From positions 19,017,630 through 19,081,629 of the forward strand of contig CM055743.1 of the NCBI GenBank assembly GCA_029465975.1: a stretch of 64,000 bases of DNA. Reading direction: 5' to 3'. The translations under genes were made by a program, and so were the position numbers. This document shows, one piece after another, positions 11,500-23,251 of this stretch (its first letter is position 1; every line of letters starts with the position of its first letter). The stretch is from Dallia pectoralis. Its lineage: Eukaryota > Chordata > Actinopteri > Esociformes > Umbridae. Below the pieces are notes generated by a model that did not search any database, was not told the DNA's origin, and saw only the letters and a program-made list of their open reading frames with translations.

Positions 11500-12630
11500 A
11501 TGGATCTTGTGCTGGATCTGAACTTCTTTGGGGATCCTGTCAAGCAGTTCAGCGATTATGTGTCCGGGACAGCGACCAAAACGGATAACAAGAGGGAAGC
11601 CAAAAAAAGTGCAGAGGCCCAGAGTAGTTTAGTTATGAGCACAGGGGCCCCAAAAAAGAGTGTAGTTGCCAGCACAGGGGCCCCAAAAAAGAGCGTAGTT
11701 GCCAGCACAGGGGCCCCAAAAAAGAGCGTAGTTGCCAGCACAGGGGCCCCAAAAAAGAGCGTAGTTGCCAGCACAGGGGCCCCAAAAAAGAGCGTAGTTG
11801 CCAGCTCAGGGGCCCGAAGGAAGAGTGTGGTTTTGAGCACAGGGGCCCGGAGGAAGAGCGTTGTTGGAGTCCGGAGGCACAGTGCAGCCAGACGGAGGAG
11901 TGCTCCTAGTGCTAAAACCTGTGCGAACCTGAGAGCCGTTCCAGACTCCTGGCTTCGATTATACCAGGCTGACATTCAAAGAGAACGGTACAAGTGGATG
12001 GGTGCTGTGTTAGCAGTAATAACAGCTATGTGTTTAGTGTAACTCGAGACTCAAAGGCGTTTCCTATTGAACATGATGACATTTGCGTCTAATCTTGGAT
12101 ATATTTTAAGTTGTGTTCCAAGTCTCAATTTGTGAGTCTCTGTTCCCGTGAAACATCTCATGTTGAACGTCTGCTCTGATACTGTAGGAAACTGAGAGAG
12201 AAGAAGATAGCGGAGAGGTCTGTCAGAAGGACGAGCCAGCATTTCAGAAGCCAGCATTGCCTCCCTAAGGTAATTAAGATCAAGTGGTCAATATCGTATA
12301 AATCATTACTGTATAAATCATTCACTTGCTTTGGCAATAGATCAACCTACATTTGCATTACATTTCTATATCAGAGGCCTCTGCTGTCCTCACACAGAAA
12401 GGGTTTTATGCTAGAGTGTAGATTATAGACCACATAATTACAGTTGCAATTGAATCAATGTTTTTTTCCTCATCTCCATGTAGAGTAAGTCACACCCCAA
12501 TGCCAAGAGGAACCAGAAATCGATAAAGGATGACACATTGTTTGGTGCTTTCCAAGGGCTTAGTCTCAACGTGACGGGAGGAGCCCAGAGCTCTTTGACC
12601 TCAGGCGGGGACCAGTGTAAGGTCATGTGA
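11500..12630 (+). CDS. Unrecognised three-exon basic repeat protein with CaaX-like C-terminus
   Basis: Exons 11500-11987, 12188-12269 and 12484-12630 have GT-AG borders and join in frame to 238 residues. The protein begins MDLVLDLNFFGDPVKQF. It then carries seven tandem 11-residue units (11638-11868): five STGAPKKSVVA and two RRKSVV variants. A basic Arg/Lys-rich region follows, then a tail with DDTLFGAFQGLSLNVTGG, ending in CKVM. The repeated KKS/RRKS sites look like basophilic kinase targets, and CKVM fits a loose CaaX prenylation box; both are inference. The gene converges on dnajc8. I do not recognise the family. The repeat is a coding 33-bp minisatellite, so its copy number may vary. Confidence 0.7.
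11638..11868 (+). repeat. Coding 33-bp minisatellite, 7 units
   Basis: The unit starts AGCACAGGGGCCCCAAAAAA and encodes STGAPKKSVVA. Five units are almost identical; the last two have AGGAAG (Arg-Lys) in place of the A-run. It lies wholly in the first coding exon of the unrecognised gene. Confidence 0.95.
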
Positions 12631-13783
12631 GGTCATGTGAGACTCATCACCTAGACGCTGTTACCAGGATTTGCACACGTGCATGAGAGCTTGGGCTGGG
12701 GATAACATGTGACCTAACCCTTTAATCGCGTCCGTGAGCCAGTTATACAGGGTGAACCTATATCTTTTGGCAGTTGCATTTGTGCCTGAGGAACGTTGGA
12801 AAATTATTATGAAGCCAAATCATAAAGTTTGATTTAAGATAAAGGCCGAGGGAATGTGGGTAAACATTTAAATCTCTCGATTGCTGCTTAATGCAGTAAG
12901 AGAACACTTAACAGTGCTGGTTCTAGTTCTGCAGGTCATGAGCTTGTGTTATTTGTTTCCTGCTCTAGAATTGAGTATTTCAGAGGTATTTAACTCTAGA
13001 CCTCCAATCTAAACCCTAGATGGGTACAATAGTAATCAGGTAAAACCTTGTAGGGTATGGGTTGAATACCCCTGGACAGTGAATACTATTGATGTGTACT
13101 ATTGTGTGCCACACCTGGTCACATAGTTGAGTTACCTTAAGCACTTAATGTACGTTTGTGTGTGTCTATTGATTTGTACAAATTGAAATGTCTTTGTGAA
13201 TTCCAAAAACAAATTTTAACAAAATGTTGCGCAGAACTGTGGTAAAGTGTGGATACGTTTAAAACAAACATTGTTGCTTTCACTTCAAATTACGAACAAT
13301 AGTTCATCTTTACATATTCAGTGCTTCAGACAGGAAACCTGAATTCACCTATTCACTGTTGATTGAGACAGGTGCTTGGTGGGTAGTTAATGGAACTGAC
13401 AGTTACTTTAAATGTAGAAAGTACATTGTCTTATAGCTCGCTTGTGCACCAGGTCCTCCCAGTCGTTCTATTCTGGTTTGAGTAACACCCAACTGGAATT
13501 ATATACAGCGTTGAACAAGATCTAGTTTTATGCAATATGGTTTAGCCTTAATTTAAATAACTGATGAATTTAATGTTATTTTAATGGACAAATAAATGTG
13601 ATTTTTTTTAAAACAAGGACATTTCTTAGTGACCCTAAACTTTTGAACAGTAGTGTCTACAGTCCTGATGTCAATACATATAATCCTCACATCAATAACC
13701 ATTGACCACAATATTATTAAAATAATGCCTTGTTTGGGCATCAATTCAAGGCCACAACAGTAAAGGCTTGTTACAAACAAGCT
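12631..13783. other. 3' flank of the unrecognised gene; convergent intergenic space
   Basis: No coding segment is seen. AATAAA near 13590 could be the poly(A) signal of the plus-strand gene. At 13610-13655 a stretch reading gaccctaaacttttgaacag resembles the end of a common fish interspersed repeat, but this is recognition from memory and not certain. Confidence 0.4.
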
Positions 13784-14204
13784 TTTATTTAAGGTAAAAA
13801 AAGAAAATACAGCACAAATGTCCAGTCAAACTAGTAGGGTTACAGAAATGGAAGATTTTATCTCATCTTTCCTACTTAAATGGAGTCTGATCAGTGTGAA
13901 GCTCTCATGGAGGTGGCCAATCACAATTATGTACATTAAAAAATAAGCACAAACTACATTTCCCATGAGACATGAGGAGAGGGATGCACTATGAATTATG
14001 ACCAAGAACTCTGGGCTTCCGAGTCCCAATTCGCCACCCTCGTTCTGATGTGTGCGGTTGCTAACGTTCTGTTTTTTTAACGAAGATAGAAACTCACTTC
14101 AGCCAAGACTCCCGCCACTCGTGTTTAACCATGACTGTTAAAAGGGTCAAGAATTGGGACGTAGCCGTCGGGGAAAATCCTTAACCATCACAGTTAAACA
14201 GACG

Positions 14205-17200
14205 TCACTCTCTCTGTTCCATCTTGACTTTAGGAGGCTTCAGGAAGGACCTGGGTTTCTTCTCTTTTTTAGCCTTGCCTTTGCCTGCTTGGAAACTCCT
14301 CCAACTATCCACTCGCCCATCTCTCGTTTCCTGACGAAAAAAACAGCAAAACATTTATTTTATGAAAATAAACCGCAATATTGAATCGATATCTGCAAAA
14401 ACAATAGGTACCTACAGTTAATAAAAGCCTCTGGCAACATCATATCACTGGTCTCAGTCACTCTACTATATGAACATACTGTATAAGCAACTACCCCAGC
14501 AAGGTGACTGGCCATTGTACCAATATCAGCCCAAAAGATGATTGAAAGAATGTCAAGTCATCAATGTGAACTTCACGGCATCGTAATACACGAGTCCTCT
14601 CAGAAAAAGACTTGCCAGACCACACCTAGGGAATAAACCTGCTGGAGCAACATGCTCTGAGGAAATGAGTCAAAGGTGGAGTTGTTTCACAAAAACGAAA
14701 CATAACCACAACAGTCAATTATTTGAAGGCTGAAGCCCTGGAGACACTAACCATTTAGACTACATATAGACCAAGCACATTGTATAAAACTGGTCTAGCG
14801 GGCCTGTGAAAAATGACAACATTCTATGTGATAAGCCCCAATCATGACATTACACTAAATGTGTGTTTAAGTTAAACAGTGAACGATTTAATACACCACT
14901 GCCAGTCATGCCCATTTAGCGCCGCTGCCAGTCATGCCCATTTAGCGCCGCTGCCAGTCATGCCCATTTAGCACCGCTGCCAGTCATGCCCATTTAGCAC
15001 CGCTGCCAGTCATGCCCATTTAGCACCGCTGCCAGTCATGCCCATTTAGCACCGCTGCCAGTCATGCCCATTTAGCACCGCTGCCGTAGATGCCCATTTA
15101 GCACCGCTGCCGTAGATGCCCATTTAGCACCGCTGCCGTAGATGCCCATTTAGCACCGCTGCCGTAGATGCCCATTTAGCACCGCTGCCGTAGATGCCCA
15201 TTTAGCACCGCTGCCGTAGATGCCCTTACAGTTCCCACTGTTGACCCCCCAATCATACCTCAAAGTTTTTCTGCCATTCCCTCTCTCGCTTAGCTTTCTC
15301 TGCAGTCTCAATCTCTTCTTCTCTTGCCCTTTTCCTGTGGAGAAAACAAACATTGAAAACCGACTGCTACTCCTAACAGAAACCATAAGCCAACCCTGAA
15401 GACCAAGTCATCGCACCATGTCCTTTTAAAACTCGGACAATATCAGTTTTTTTCTCTCCAAACATTGCTCCTTAAAATTCATGACGTGTTACAAAAAGCA
15501 CCCACCTTGCGTGAGGTATCATTGTGTCCTCTGTGCGGATATGTTCTATGTTTTACTAACGATATACCTCCAAATGCTTCGTGTACAATAAGCAGTCGAT
15601 GGTTGACTGAAATGGCACCATTACCGTTCATGCATATCTTTAGCTTCTCTCTCCTTCCGCTTTAATTCAAGCTCTGCAAAAAGCTTCATCGTCTGCTTGT
15701 ACACCGCCTGCCTGAACTGAGGGGTCACATTAAAAGATAAGCCGTTACCGTAGTTACAGTAGTCCAATCATTACATGTGATCATTTAAAGACAGACTAAG
15801 CAAAATGAGAAAACAAAACAGCAGACATTAAAATATGCTTTGCAAGGACAGGTTTGTTACTTTCTACAATATAGTAGCTATATCGTACCGCAACAGCCTG
15901 AACATGTATATAGGCAGAAGATGTAAGCACTCACTACAGCCTGAACATGTATATAGGCAGAAGATGTAAGCACTTACTATAGCCTGAACATGTATATAGG
16001 CAGAAGATGTAAGCACTCACTACAGCCAGGGCTCTTGGTGAGTGTCCCATATATTACTTGAGTGTGGAGCAGAAAGGTTTAGCCCCTATGTTCTATGTTG
16101 GGGAAACGTTCTATGCATTTCACTACATCCATGCTTTGATTCAATTGCAGAGTCCATTTTCAATTGCATGTAAATACCATTTCTGGGTCGTCCTCCTCCA
16201 CGAATTGTGGCTTGCCATCCTTCTTCAACTGCTTCTTCTTTTCTTTCATCTGTTGCAGGAAAGATGCCAAAGCACATGACATATTGTCTGCAATACAGTC
16301 ACATGACCAACAGCATCACAACTAATAAAATAGTACAGTTAGCATTCACCCCTAACTGTACCCTAGTCCCTTTATAGTGCACTATATGTGACTCACATCC
16401 TACAGGCCTCAGATATAAGTTAGGGGGGTTGCTATCAGCAGTATGAATAAGTATGGAGTCAGTTAGTTAACTGTACCCTAGCCCCTTTATAGTGCACTAT
16501 ATGTGACTCACATCCTACAGGCCTCAGATATAAGTTAGGGGGGTTGCTATCAGCAGTATGAATAAGTATGGAGTCAGTTAGTTAACTGTACCCTAGTCCC
16601 TTTATAGTGCACTATATGTGACTCACATCCTACAGGCCTCAGATATAAGTTAGGGGGGTTGCTATCAGCAGTATGAATAAGTATGGAGTCAGTTAGTCAC
16701 TCACATTATGCTCAACATATTCCCTTCCTGCTTGGATCACATCAATGGCTCTCTTCTTTTGTTCCGGTTCCAACAGGTTTTTGTAGGCTTTGTCCACAGC
16801 TAAAGAAACAGCAAGAATAGGGTTTGTTAAGAACGTTTAAAGCTAGTTGATGGAGATATTACGGTGCCAGGAAATGCATTTCTACCTTCAAAGGCTCTCT
16901 GTGCTCGGTCTGGATCATCCTGGTTCTTGTCTGGATGGACCAAAATGGACAGCTGAAGAGAAAGGAGAAAAATGTTTCTTCATTCAAGAAGCGAATTAGC
17001 AATAGGATGCACTATACATAATCAATAATTTTCCTACATAATCAATATAGATCTTTACATAATCAATAAAGGATTCCTACCGCTCGAAACCTCTTCTTCA
17101 GCTCGTCGTCTGTTGCTTCTGGATCGATTTGTAATACCTGAAATCCAAATTTGCCATTTTACTGGTACAAAAACTGACAATTCATAGCTTATCAATGCAA

Positions 17201-19098
17201 ACAAGGATGTCTGTAAAATACCTATTCACTTGAAGGATCCAAACTAAGCTAATCAAACCTCTAAAACCCCATGGGTGTTGAGTCAATAGATTAGAGTTTG
17301 AATGTTCATGAAGTCAATAGATTTGGTAGGGTCAATAAAAACAGCTGCAGTTATGCTTCTAACCTGTAATGTACTAAATATACTACAATGACCAGCTCAA
17401 AAGCCCGACGGCACTGCAGAGTATGACATGTGTCAGAATGGCTTTGAAATTAATTACCGGTAGATGAACAGGGCTTTATCAATTTGGATGTCATTTGTCA
17501 CTATAGTTAACTGGGAAATGACAACTGCATCTTTTGAATCTCTGGGGATTACAGGCAATTCAGGAAATGGGTTAAAGCCAGCAATAATGGCTGTGATCAT
17601 TACAACGGAAAACTAGAAGGACAGGTACAGATCCTTGTGGATGTCTGTTAGGTCCTGTGTACTTGTCCCTGTGGTTGTGTGCAGTTTTGACATAAAACCT
17701 AAACTGGATGGGTGGTTCGGGAGGAATGGCACACAAGCAGCAGTGTCAACAGGCCGATGTGAGAGGGACACTTACCTCAAAGGGGTTTAAATTGAAGTAC
17801 GATGCCCCAGGTCTAAGCAGTCTGTCAATCTGCTGCTTCGAAGTCAACACGGAGTCTCTTTTTTCAATTTGCTTCACCTGGTGGGACAGACCATGACATG
17901 TTAGGTAGGGTGACAGCCACAGAAGTTCAGTCATGACATGTTAGGTAAGGTGACAATGACAATACACGTAAGCTAATGGAACAATTATATCATCTTGATT
18001 CCTTTCACTTGCCAGATAGTTGTTTATCGTTTGGTAATCTACTTGGAAAAATGAGATACACGAAACAGAGGAAGTCCATAACCATTTCACAGATGAAATG
18101 TCGGTAGTAATCATATGCATGCCTTTTAAAAGTAATGCCCTGGCAAATGAGAGTTAGCATGAACTAGTACATATAGAAACACACCGTGTAATGTAAGCAT
18201 GAACTAGTACATATACAAACACACCGTGTAATGTAAGCATGAACTAGTACATATACAAACACACCGTGTAATGTAAGCATGAACTAGTACATATACAAAC
18301 ACACCGTGTAATGTAAGCATGAACTAGCACATATACAAACACACCGTGTAATGTAAGCATGAACTAGTACATATACAAACACACCGTGTAATGTAAGCAT
18401 GAACTAGTACATATACAAACACACCGTGTAATGTAAGCATGAACTAGTACATATACAAACACACCGTGTAATGTAAGCATGAACTAGTACATATACAAAC
18501 ACACCGTGTAATGTAAGCATGAACTAGTACATATACAAACACACCGTGTAATGTAAGCATGAACTAGTACATATACAAACACACCGTGTAATGTAAGCAT
18601 GAACTAGTACATATACAAACACACCGTGTAATGTAAGCATGAACTAGCACATATACAAACACACCGTGTAATGTAAGCATGAACTAGCACATATACAAAC
18701 ACACCGTGTAATGTAAGCATGAACTAGTACATATACAAACACACCGTGTAATGTAAGCATGAACTAGTACATATACAAACACACCGTGTAATGTAAGCAT
18801 GAACTAGTACATATACAAACACACCGTGTAATGTAAGCATGAACTAGCACATATACAAACACACCGTGTAATGCCATGTAACATTAGCACCTGTGCTAGC
18901 AGGTTAGCTAGCCGAGTATTTAGGACCACACTAAGGCGAATACAATACATTTCCATGATCGATCACACATATTGTCTTGATATCCAGGTTTAAATATACA
19001 CCATGTATCCCCTGACTGTATCCTACCTCTGAGTAAAAATGATTAAACAAATCATCTGAACCACCCTGGGCTGAGGGCTCTCCTCCGGCAGCCGCCAT
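14205..19098 (-). CDS. dnajc8: DnaJ homolog subfamily C member 8
   Basis: Nuclear J-domain protein associated with spliceosome/SR-protein complexes (family knowledge). Minus-strand exons: 19027-19098 (MAAAGGEPSAQGG), 17776-17877, 17081-17137, 16886-16952, 16705-16799, 16178-16249, 15625-15716, 15259-15334, 14205-14330. They sum to 759 nt, giving 252 residues, against 253 in human. The J domain spans exons 2-5, with YFNLNPFE before helix I and the catalytic HPD in LVHPDKNQDD. The C-terminal half is a charged Lys/Glu/Arg coiled coil ending PPKVKMEQRE. AATAAA at 13784-13789 (minus) is the likely poly(A) signal. Its introns are unusually loaded with minisatellites. Confidence 0.96.
14895..15232. 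repeat. 26-bp minisatellite in two homogeneous blocks
   Basis: Seven units with GCCAGTCATGCCCATTTAGC (14895-15076) are followed, without loss of phase, by six units with GCCGTAGATGCCCATTTAGC (15077-15232). It lies in the last intron of dnajc8. Confidence 0.95.
15893..16026. repeat. 43-bp tandem repeat, 3 copies
   Basis: The unit contains AGCCTGAACATGTATATAGG and AGAAGATGTAAGCACT. It lies in the dnajc8 intron between exons 15625-15716 and 16178-16249. Confidence 0.9.
16354..16698. repeat. 115-bp tandem repeat, 3 copies
   Basis: Starts at 16354, 16469 and 16584 are spaced 115 bp apart and the copies are nearly identical. It fills most of the dnajc8 intron and ends six bases from the donor of exon 16705-16799. 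Confidence 0.92.
18154..18871. repeat. 40-bp minisatellite, 18 copies
   Basis: The unit GCATGAACTAGTACATATAC plus AAACACACCGTGTAATGTAA repeats 18 times with no length change. Only scattered substitutions occur, such as tagtac to tagcac in a few units. It lies in dnajc8 intron 1. Confidence 0.97.
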
Positions 19099-19170
19099 CT
19101 TGGCTAAGGCTTCATTCGTGTGACGTCAGTGTCCCCTGTCACATGACTGTTATGTGACGTCACAGTGTCC
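19086..19170 (-). promoter_or_regulatory. dnajc8: dnajc8 promoter: YY1 site over the start codon and duplicated CRE module
   Basis: On the minus strand AAGATGGCGGC, a consensus YY1 site, covers the ATG (19091-19101). Just upstream, two copies of a roughly 34-bp module each hold a full CRE palindrome TGACGTCA (19121-19128 and 19155-19162) and the E-box-like GTCACATGAC. The motifs are seen directly; regulatory use is inferred. Confidence 0.6.
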
Positions 19171-22100
19171 CCTGTCACATGACCGTTACGGAGTTTTAGG
19201 TACATTAACACATTAATAAAAAATAACGTTAAATACAGTTCACGTGTTACGTACATTGATATAAAATATTTGTAGTTTGAAGTACACATTAATAATGTCA
19301 TAGCTTGTGATTTATTTTAAATGTCAGAGATTCTCATGTGTCGCTTTAAAAAAAAATTACAATATTTTCCTCCAACACAACTGACCGCCAAAAACAAAAA
19401 AATACGATTCTTCGCCCGGTTACTCAAAGGAACATTTCAATGGAAACAGTCATCGCACTCATTCATTCGCGTCTCCCGTTACAGGTCACGTTTGATGAGA
19501 CTAAAAATAACCTAATCAGGTTTTATGATCCATTCATGTCTTTCCAATCTGCATAATCATAATGTATTACTCATATAACCCCCAGACAGACAAGTTTATG
19601 CGAAACATTGTAACCTGGTTTCAATACCTCATATTCTACAGTATATAGAGGGTTATCACCACCAGAACAGGGCAAAGGTGACATTAAATCACAGCAAATT
19701 CCACTTATTGAGGTGAACTCCATGATCCCAGATATTTTAACTCCATTTCGGTGGTGTGCCATCCATGAGAAACCAGTGATTGAACGCAGGTATATAAAAC
19801 AAGCATTTTTCCCTGTAAATTGTCGCAATATAACACAGTCACACATACTCCATATAAATCAAACTGATTTCCCAACCCTCTACAATCTAATAATTGCTCA
19901 GGGAATACCTGTCGGCTTCTACTTAATTTTAGAAGTTACGTTTCTCAACCTCTCACATAGATCACACTAGTCTTGAATTCAAAAAGGAGAATGTACTTAA
20001 ACAATATTGTGTAATATTAATATCTATATTTTGATATATATATATATATTAAAGTTTATAAAAATATCTGCACAAACTGACATAGCATGTTCTACTAATG
20101 ACCGGGATGTCTAGCGGAGAAGGAGCTTTCAGAGCTGTGCCATTCCACCTCCACGTGCCACACCTGGCTCTCTTGGGCTCCCCCAGGGATTACAGGTGAT
20201 ATGGGGAGATTCTCATCATAGCAACCAGGTCCAGTGTTTGATTTAGCTGCATATGCAGTTTGTCTGTCACTAATTGCTCCTGTGGACACAAGATAATTAA
20301 ATCAACTGTATATATTTTTTTTAAATACATAGACTCTGTATAGAAGACAGGATGTTTTACCATAAATTCACGCCTTTATCTGTATTTAGGGTAGACAGCA
20401 GCAGATCTACATAGTAGAGCAGCTCCACAGTCCTTTTATCAGCCTGGTCAAGAATCAATCTGCCAAACGGTCCTGGCCACTGACAACCAGGCCAGGTGTT
20501 TGGAGAGAGTAACACAGGTGTCCCTGGGGAGGGCTGGAAACAGGCCACAAACTCAAATGTTTAGACATCCGTGTGAAATAAAGGTTTGGCATCACACTTA
20601 TTGGAAATTGAAACAAAACAACTCTAATTTATGCCTTTTGGAAAATTACATGCAAATGGTAATGAATTAATTTCACAATCAGTACATTAGAAATACATAG
20701 CAGAAACAAATACAAAACCTTACCTAGATGTCCTCTCCACGTCTATAAGTCCAACTTATCTGGGACACAGAGGTTAGGCAGTTTGAGGTTTAGCTTCAGA
20801 GAAGCTTCCCTAGTCTGGTGACAGAAGCAAAAAAAAAACTACTCTCATTAAATGGCATGCTTCCTTAGACAAACTAGACATTGATACAGAGCCAAATTGT
20901 GAGCAACATTAATAGAATTTGCTGGAATAGCTGTGAAAAAAAACACAGACACTGCCCTCTTCTGGATATAAAAAGTAAATACAAATTTCAAGACACCTCC
21001 TTTGTTCTCCGCTTGCTCAGCCATCTCAACTATGTAGCTCTCTTCAAAAGGCAATTGAACAAGTGTAGTAACCGATTACTTTGGTAGCAAAAGCTACCAG
21101 AGCTTATGAATGCCCATTAAAACAGAGTAAAAAAGAACACAAGTCAAAACCCTCATGCTTCCATTTGGGAAAGCTGCCTCTAGTCGTAAAGGGAATTCCT
21201 TAAAAAAAGGTTTGTGGAGAGCGTAAAATGATTTCACAGCACTGTGATTATACCTTTGTCCCAAATTTAACCACATTCCTTATGAGGTAAAGTGATTTTG
21301 ACAAGTGCCTTATTATTGGTTAGGCAGCAGGTGTCCATACGATTTGAGGATTGCGTCTGCCTTTGTCCATGTTGGATTAGAAAGTCAAATCGACTTCAAC
21401 GTAATGAGGGCAAAGTGGGTTAAAATGAGTTTAAACCCAGTGTGAACCAGCACACCGTGGTCAACAAGAATGACCGGCCTGCAACCAAAGTGGGAGGATT
21501 GACTTCACCGTTTTCTATTTCGATTACTAATATAAAAGGCTTCATTCCGAGGCTTCAGTATCCTAGTTAAAAAAAACGCAAGAGTTGATGTGCAAGGTTA
21601 CATATACACAGTAAAAATGTGTTAGTAACAAGGAAGACTGTGACTGAAAAAAAAATTCCTTTATCGACCCCCTTGATTTTTGCAGTGGTTGTAGGGGAGG
21701 AGAGTACTCTGTAAACCAGCTCACCCGGGGGTCTTTTGTAAGGAACACAGCTCAGGGTGAGATCTTTCCTCACTCAAGCGTTGGCGCTCGTGCTTCACCA
21801 CCTGGGTATGTTGGAATAAAAGGACAGAAACATAAACACAAATAATATCAAGGCACCACAAGTATACGCTCTTAGCATTATACGCTCTTAGCATTTCCTT
21901 ATGTAAAGGCAGCAGGGCTTGAAGAACCAGCGCTACAGCAGCAAAAGACAAAACTGTACAGCAGCAGAACATTGACTTCTGATCATTGGCAAAGAATTTT
22001 AACCCTTTGGTGGTTCTCAGTCTGCAATTACAAATCAATTAGTGACTGTTGTTTGAGTGGATGTCAGATGCAACTGATCCAGTGCTTTCCAGGGAAGGGG

Positions 22101-22453
22101 GAATGTATTTTGTTGTTCTGGTCTTCTTGTAGAGTTCAAAATAAAAGACGGAGGTAGAAAAATCTGTATCGCCACACATACATGCTATTTTCTCTCTCTA
22201 ATTTTACATATCCTGGAAAATAAGGGTTAAAATTCTTTTTTATTCAGTCATTCACACATCATTTGCGCTTTCTCCGTCAGACCAGACAGTCTTTCGGTAT
22301 TTGACAATTTCACGTGGTTTCTTTCAGCAAAAAGCCGACAATCTTGTTCCAAATGTGAAATTTGAGGTATTGTTGGTTTAGGAATAGACTCAAATACTGA
22401 GTGACACCATTGAATTTGAAGGTATCTGACAATTGAATGATGCTCAACTGAGT
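19171..22453. other. Intergenic region between dnajc8 and hnrnpr with exon-like fragments
   Basis: No gene is recognised. On the minus strand, 21722-21806 is open, flanked by acag and GTGAGC, and reads HERQRLSEERSHPELCSLQK. Position 20360-20535 is open after tttccag and includes LLYYVDLLLSTLNTDKG. Position 20095-20285 follows tccacag. Another open piece with a GTAAGG donor lies at 20725-20815. The phases do not chain convincingly. It could be a fast-evolving gene, a decayed gene, an lncRNA or chance. Confidence 0.25.
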
Positions 22454-23251
22454 TTTATTGAAATGGAACAAACGTAAAAGTTATAAATACAAACATCAGA
22501 GAACAAACTGCTAGGGCTTTTAAGGTAAGCCAAACCAAATTCTAACGGGCAAGTTCAAAGAAAACATAGGAAGTTATAATAATATCAGTTTTAAAAAACA
22601 CAATTGATCTACCTCTAGAAATGCTCAACATACACTTAACGTTACAAAACCTTTTCCTCCTTCCCGTGGGTTCTTATCTTAATCACGGCAAAAAATGGGA
22701 ATGAAGCTCTAGCCATAAGCAATTATTTACAAGCATGTCCCAATGCCACCATTAGAAACCAGAAAATAGAGGAATGCAGAAGGGGGGGCGGGGGGGAGGG
22801 GCTTGGACACAAACTTTACTGCAAGGCAATATCATGATTTTAATGTCCTTTCAGACTTTTTGTAATTTAATGTCCACGTTTAAAATGTTCACTGTTGGCT
22901 TTAAAAGAAACAAACAAAATGTTGGATGGTAAAAGTGATTTGCGTGTTTTAAAGACATACGTCCCATGTAACCGTCAGAGTACGAAATGATTCAGCAAAA
23001 CGGTTACATTCACATCTTCAGGCCAAAATGCAATTCCAGCCAATCAAGTTGAGCCAATTCTGGGAGTCTGTCCACTTTTTTTTCTCTGTCAGTGAAATAT
23101 TGGTTTTCGTGAGAGATGAAGAATAAAAAGTCAATCGAAACATTTGCGCCAATCTCCTCATGTTTGTTTTTCCTTTCAGTATTTTTTTTATTTATTTTAT
23201 CTTTTTACTTTGCCAAATACCTTTTTTTTTGGGTTTTAGGGGGGGGGGCGT
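22454..23251 (-). other. hnrnpr: hnrnpr 3' UTR
   Basis: AT-rich, non-coding sequence follows the hnrnpr stop. A minus-strand AATAAA lies at 22454-22459. A G-rich tract (plus strand, 22781-22800) and poly-T runs are present. Confidence 0.6.

Noticed and set aside
11556..11975. 139-codon antisense open frame
   Set aside because: Shadow of the coding 33-bp repeat; the plus-strand model has matching splice sites and phase.
13610..13655. Sequence like the end of a common fish interspersed repeat
   Set aside because: Too short and recognised only by memory; no terminal repeats or target duplication could be shown.
18154..18871. Regular 40-bp repeat resembling a CRISPR array
   Set aside because: Units are contiguous with no unique spacers, and the host is a vertebrate; it is a minisatellite.
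19713..19970. 85-codon plus-strand open frame
   Set aside because: AT-rich, no splice context, no recognisable motif.
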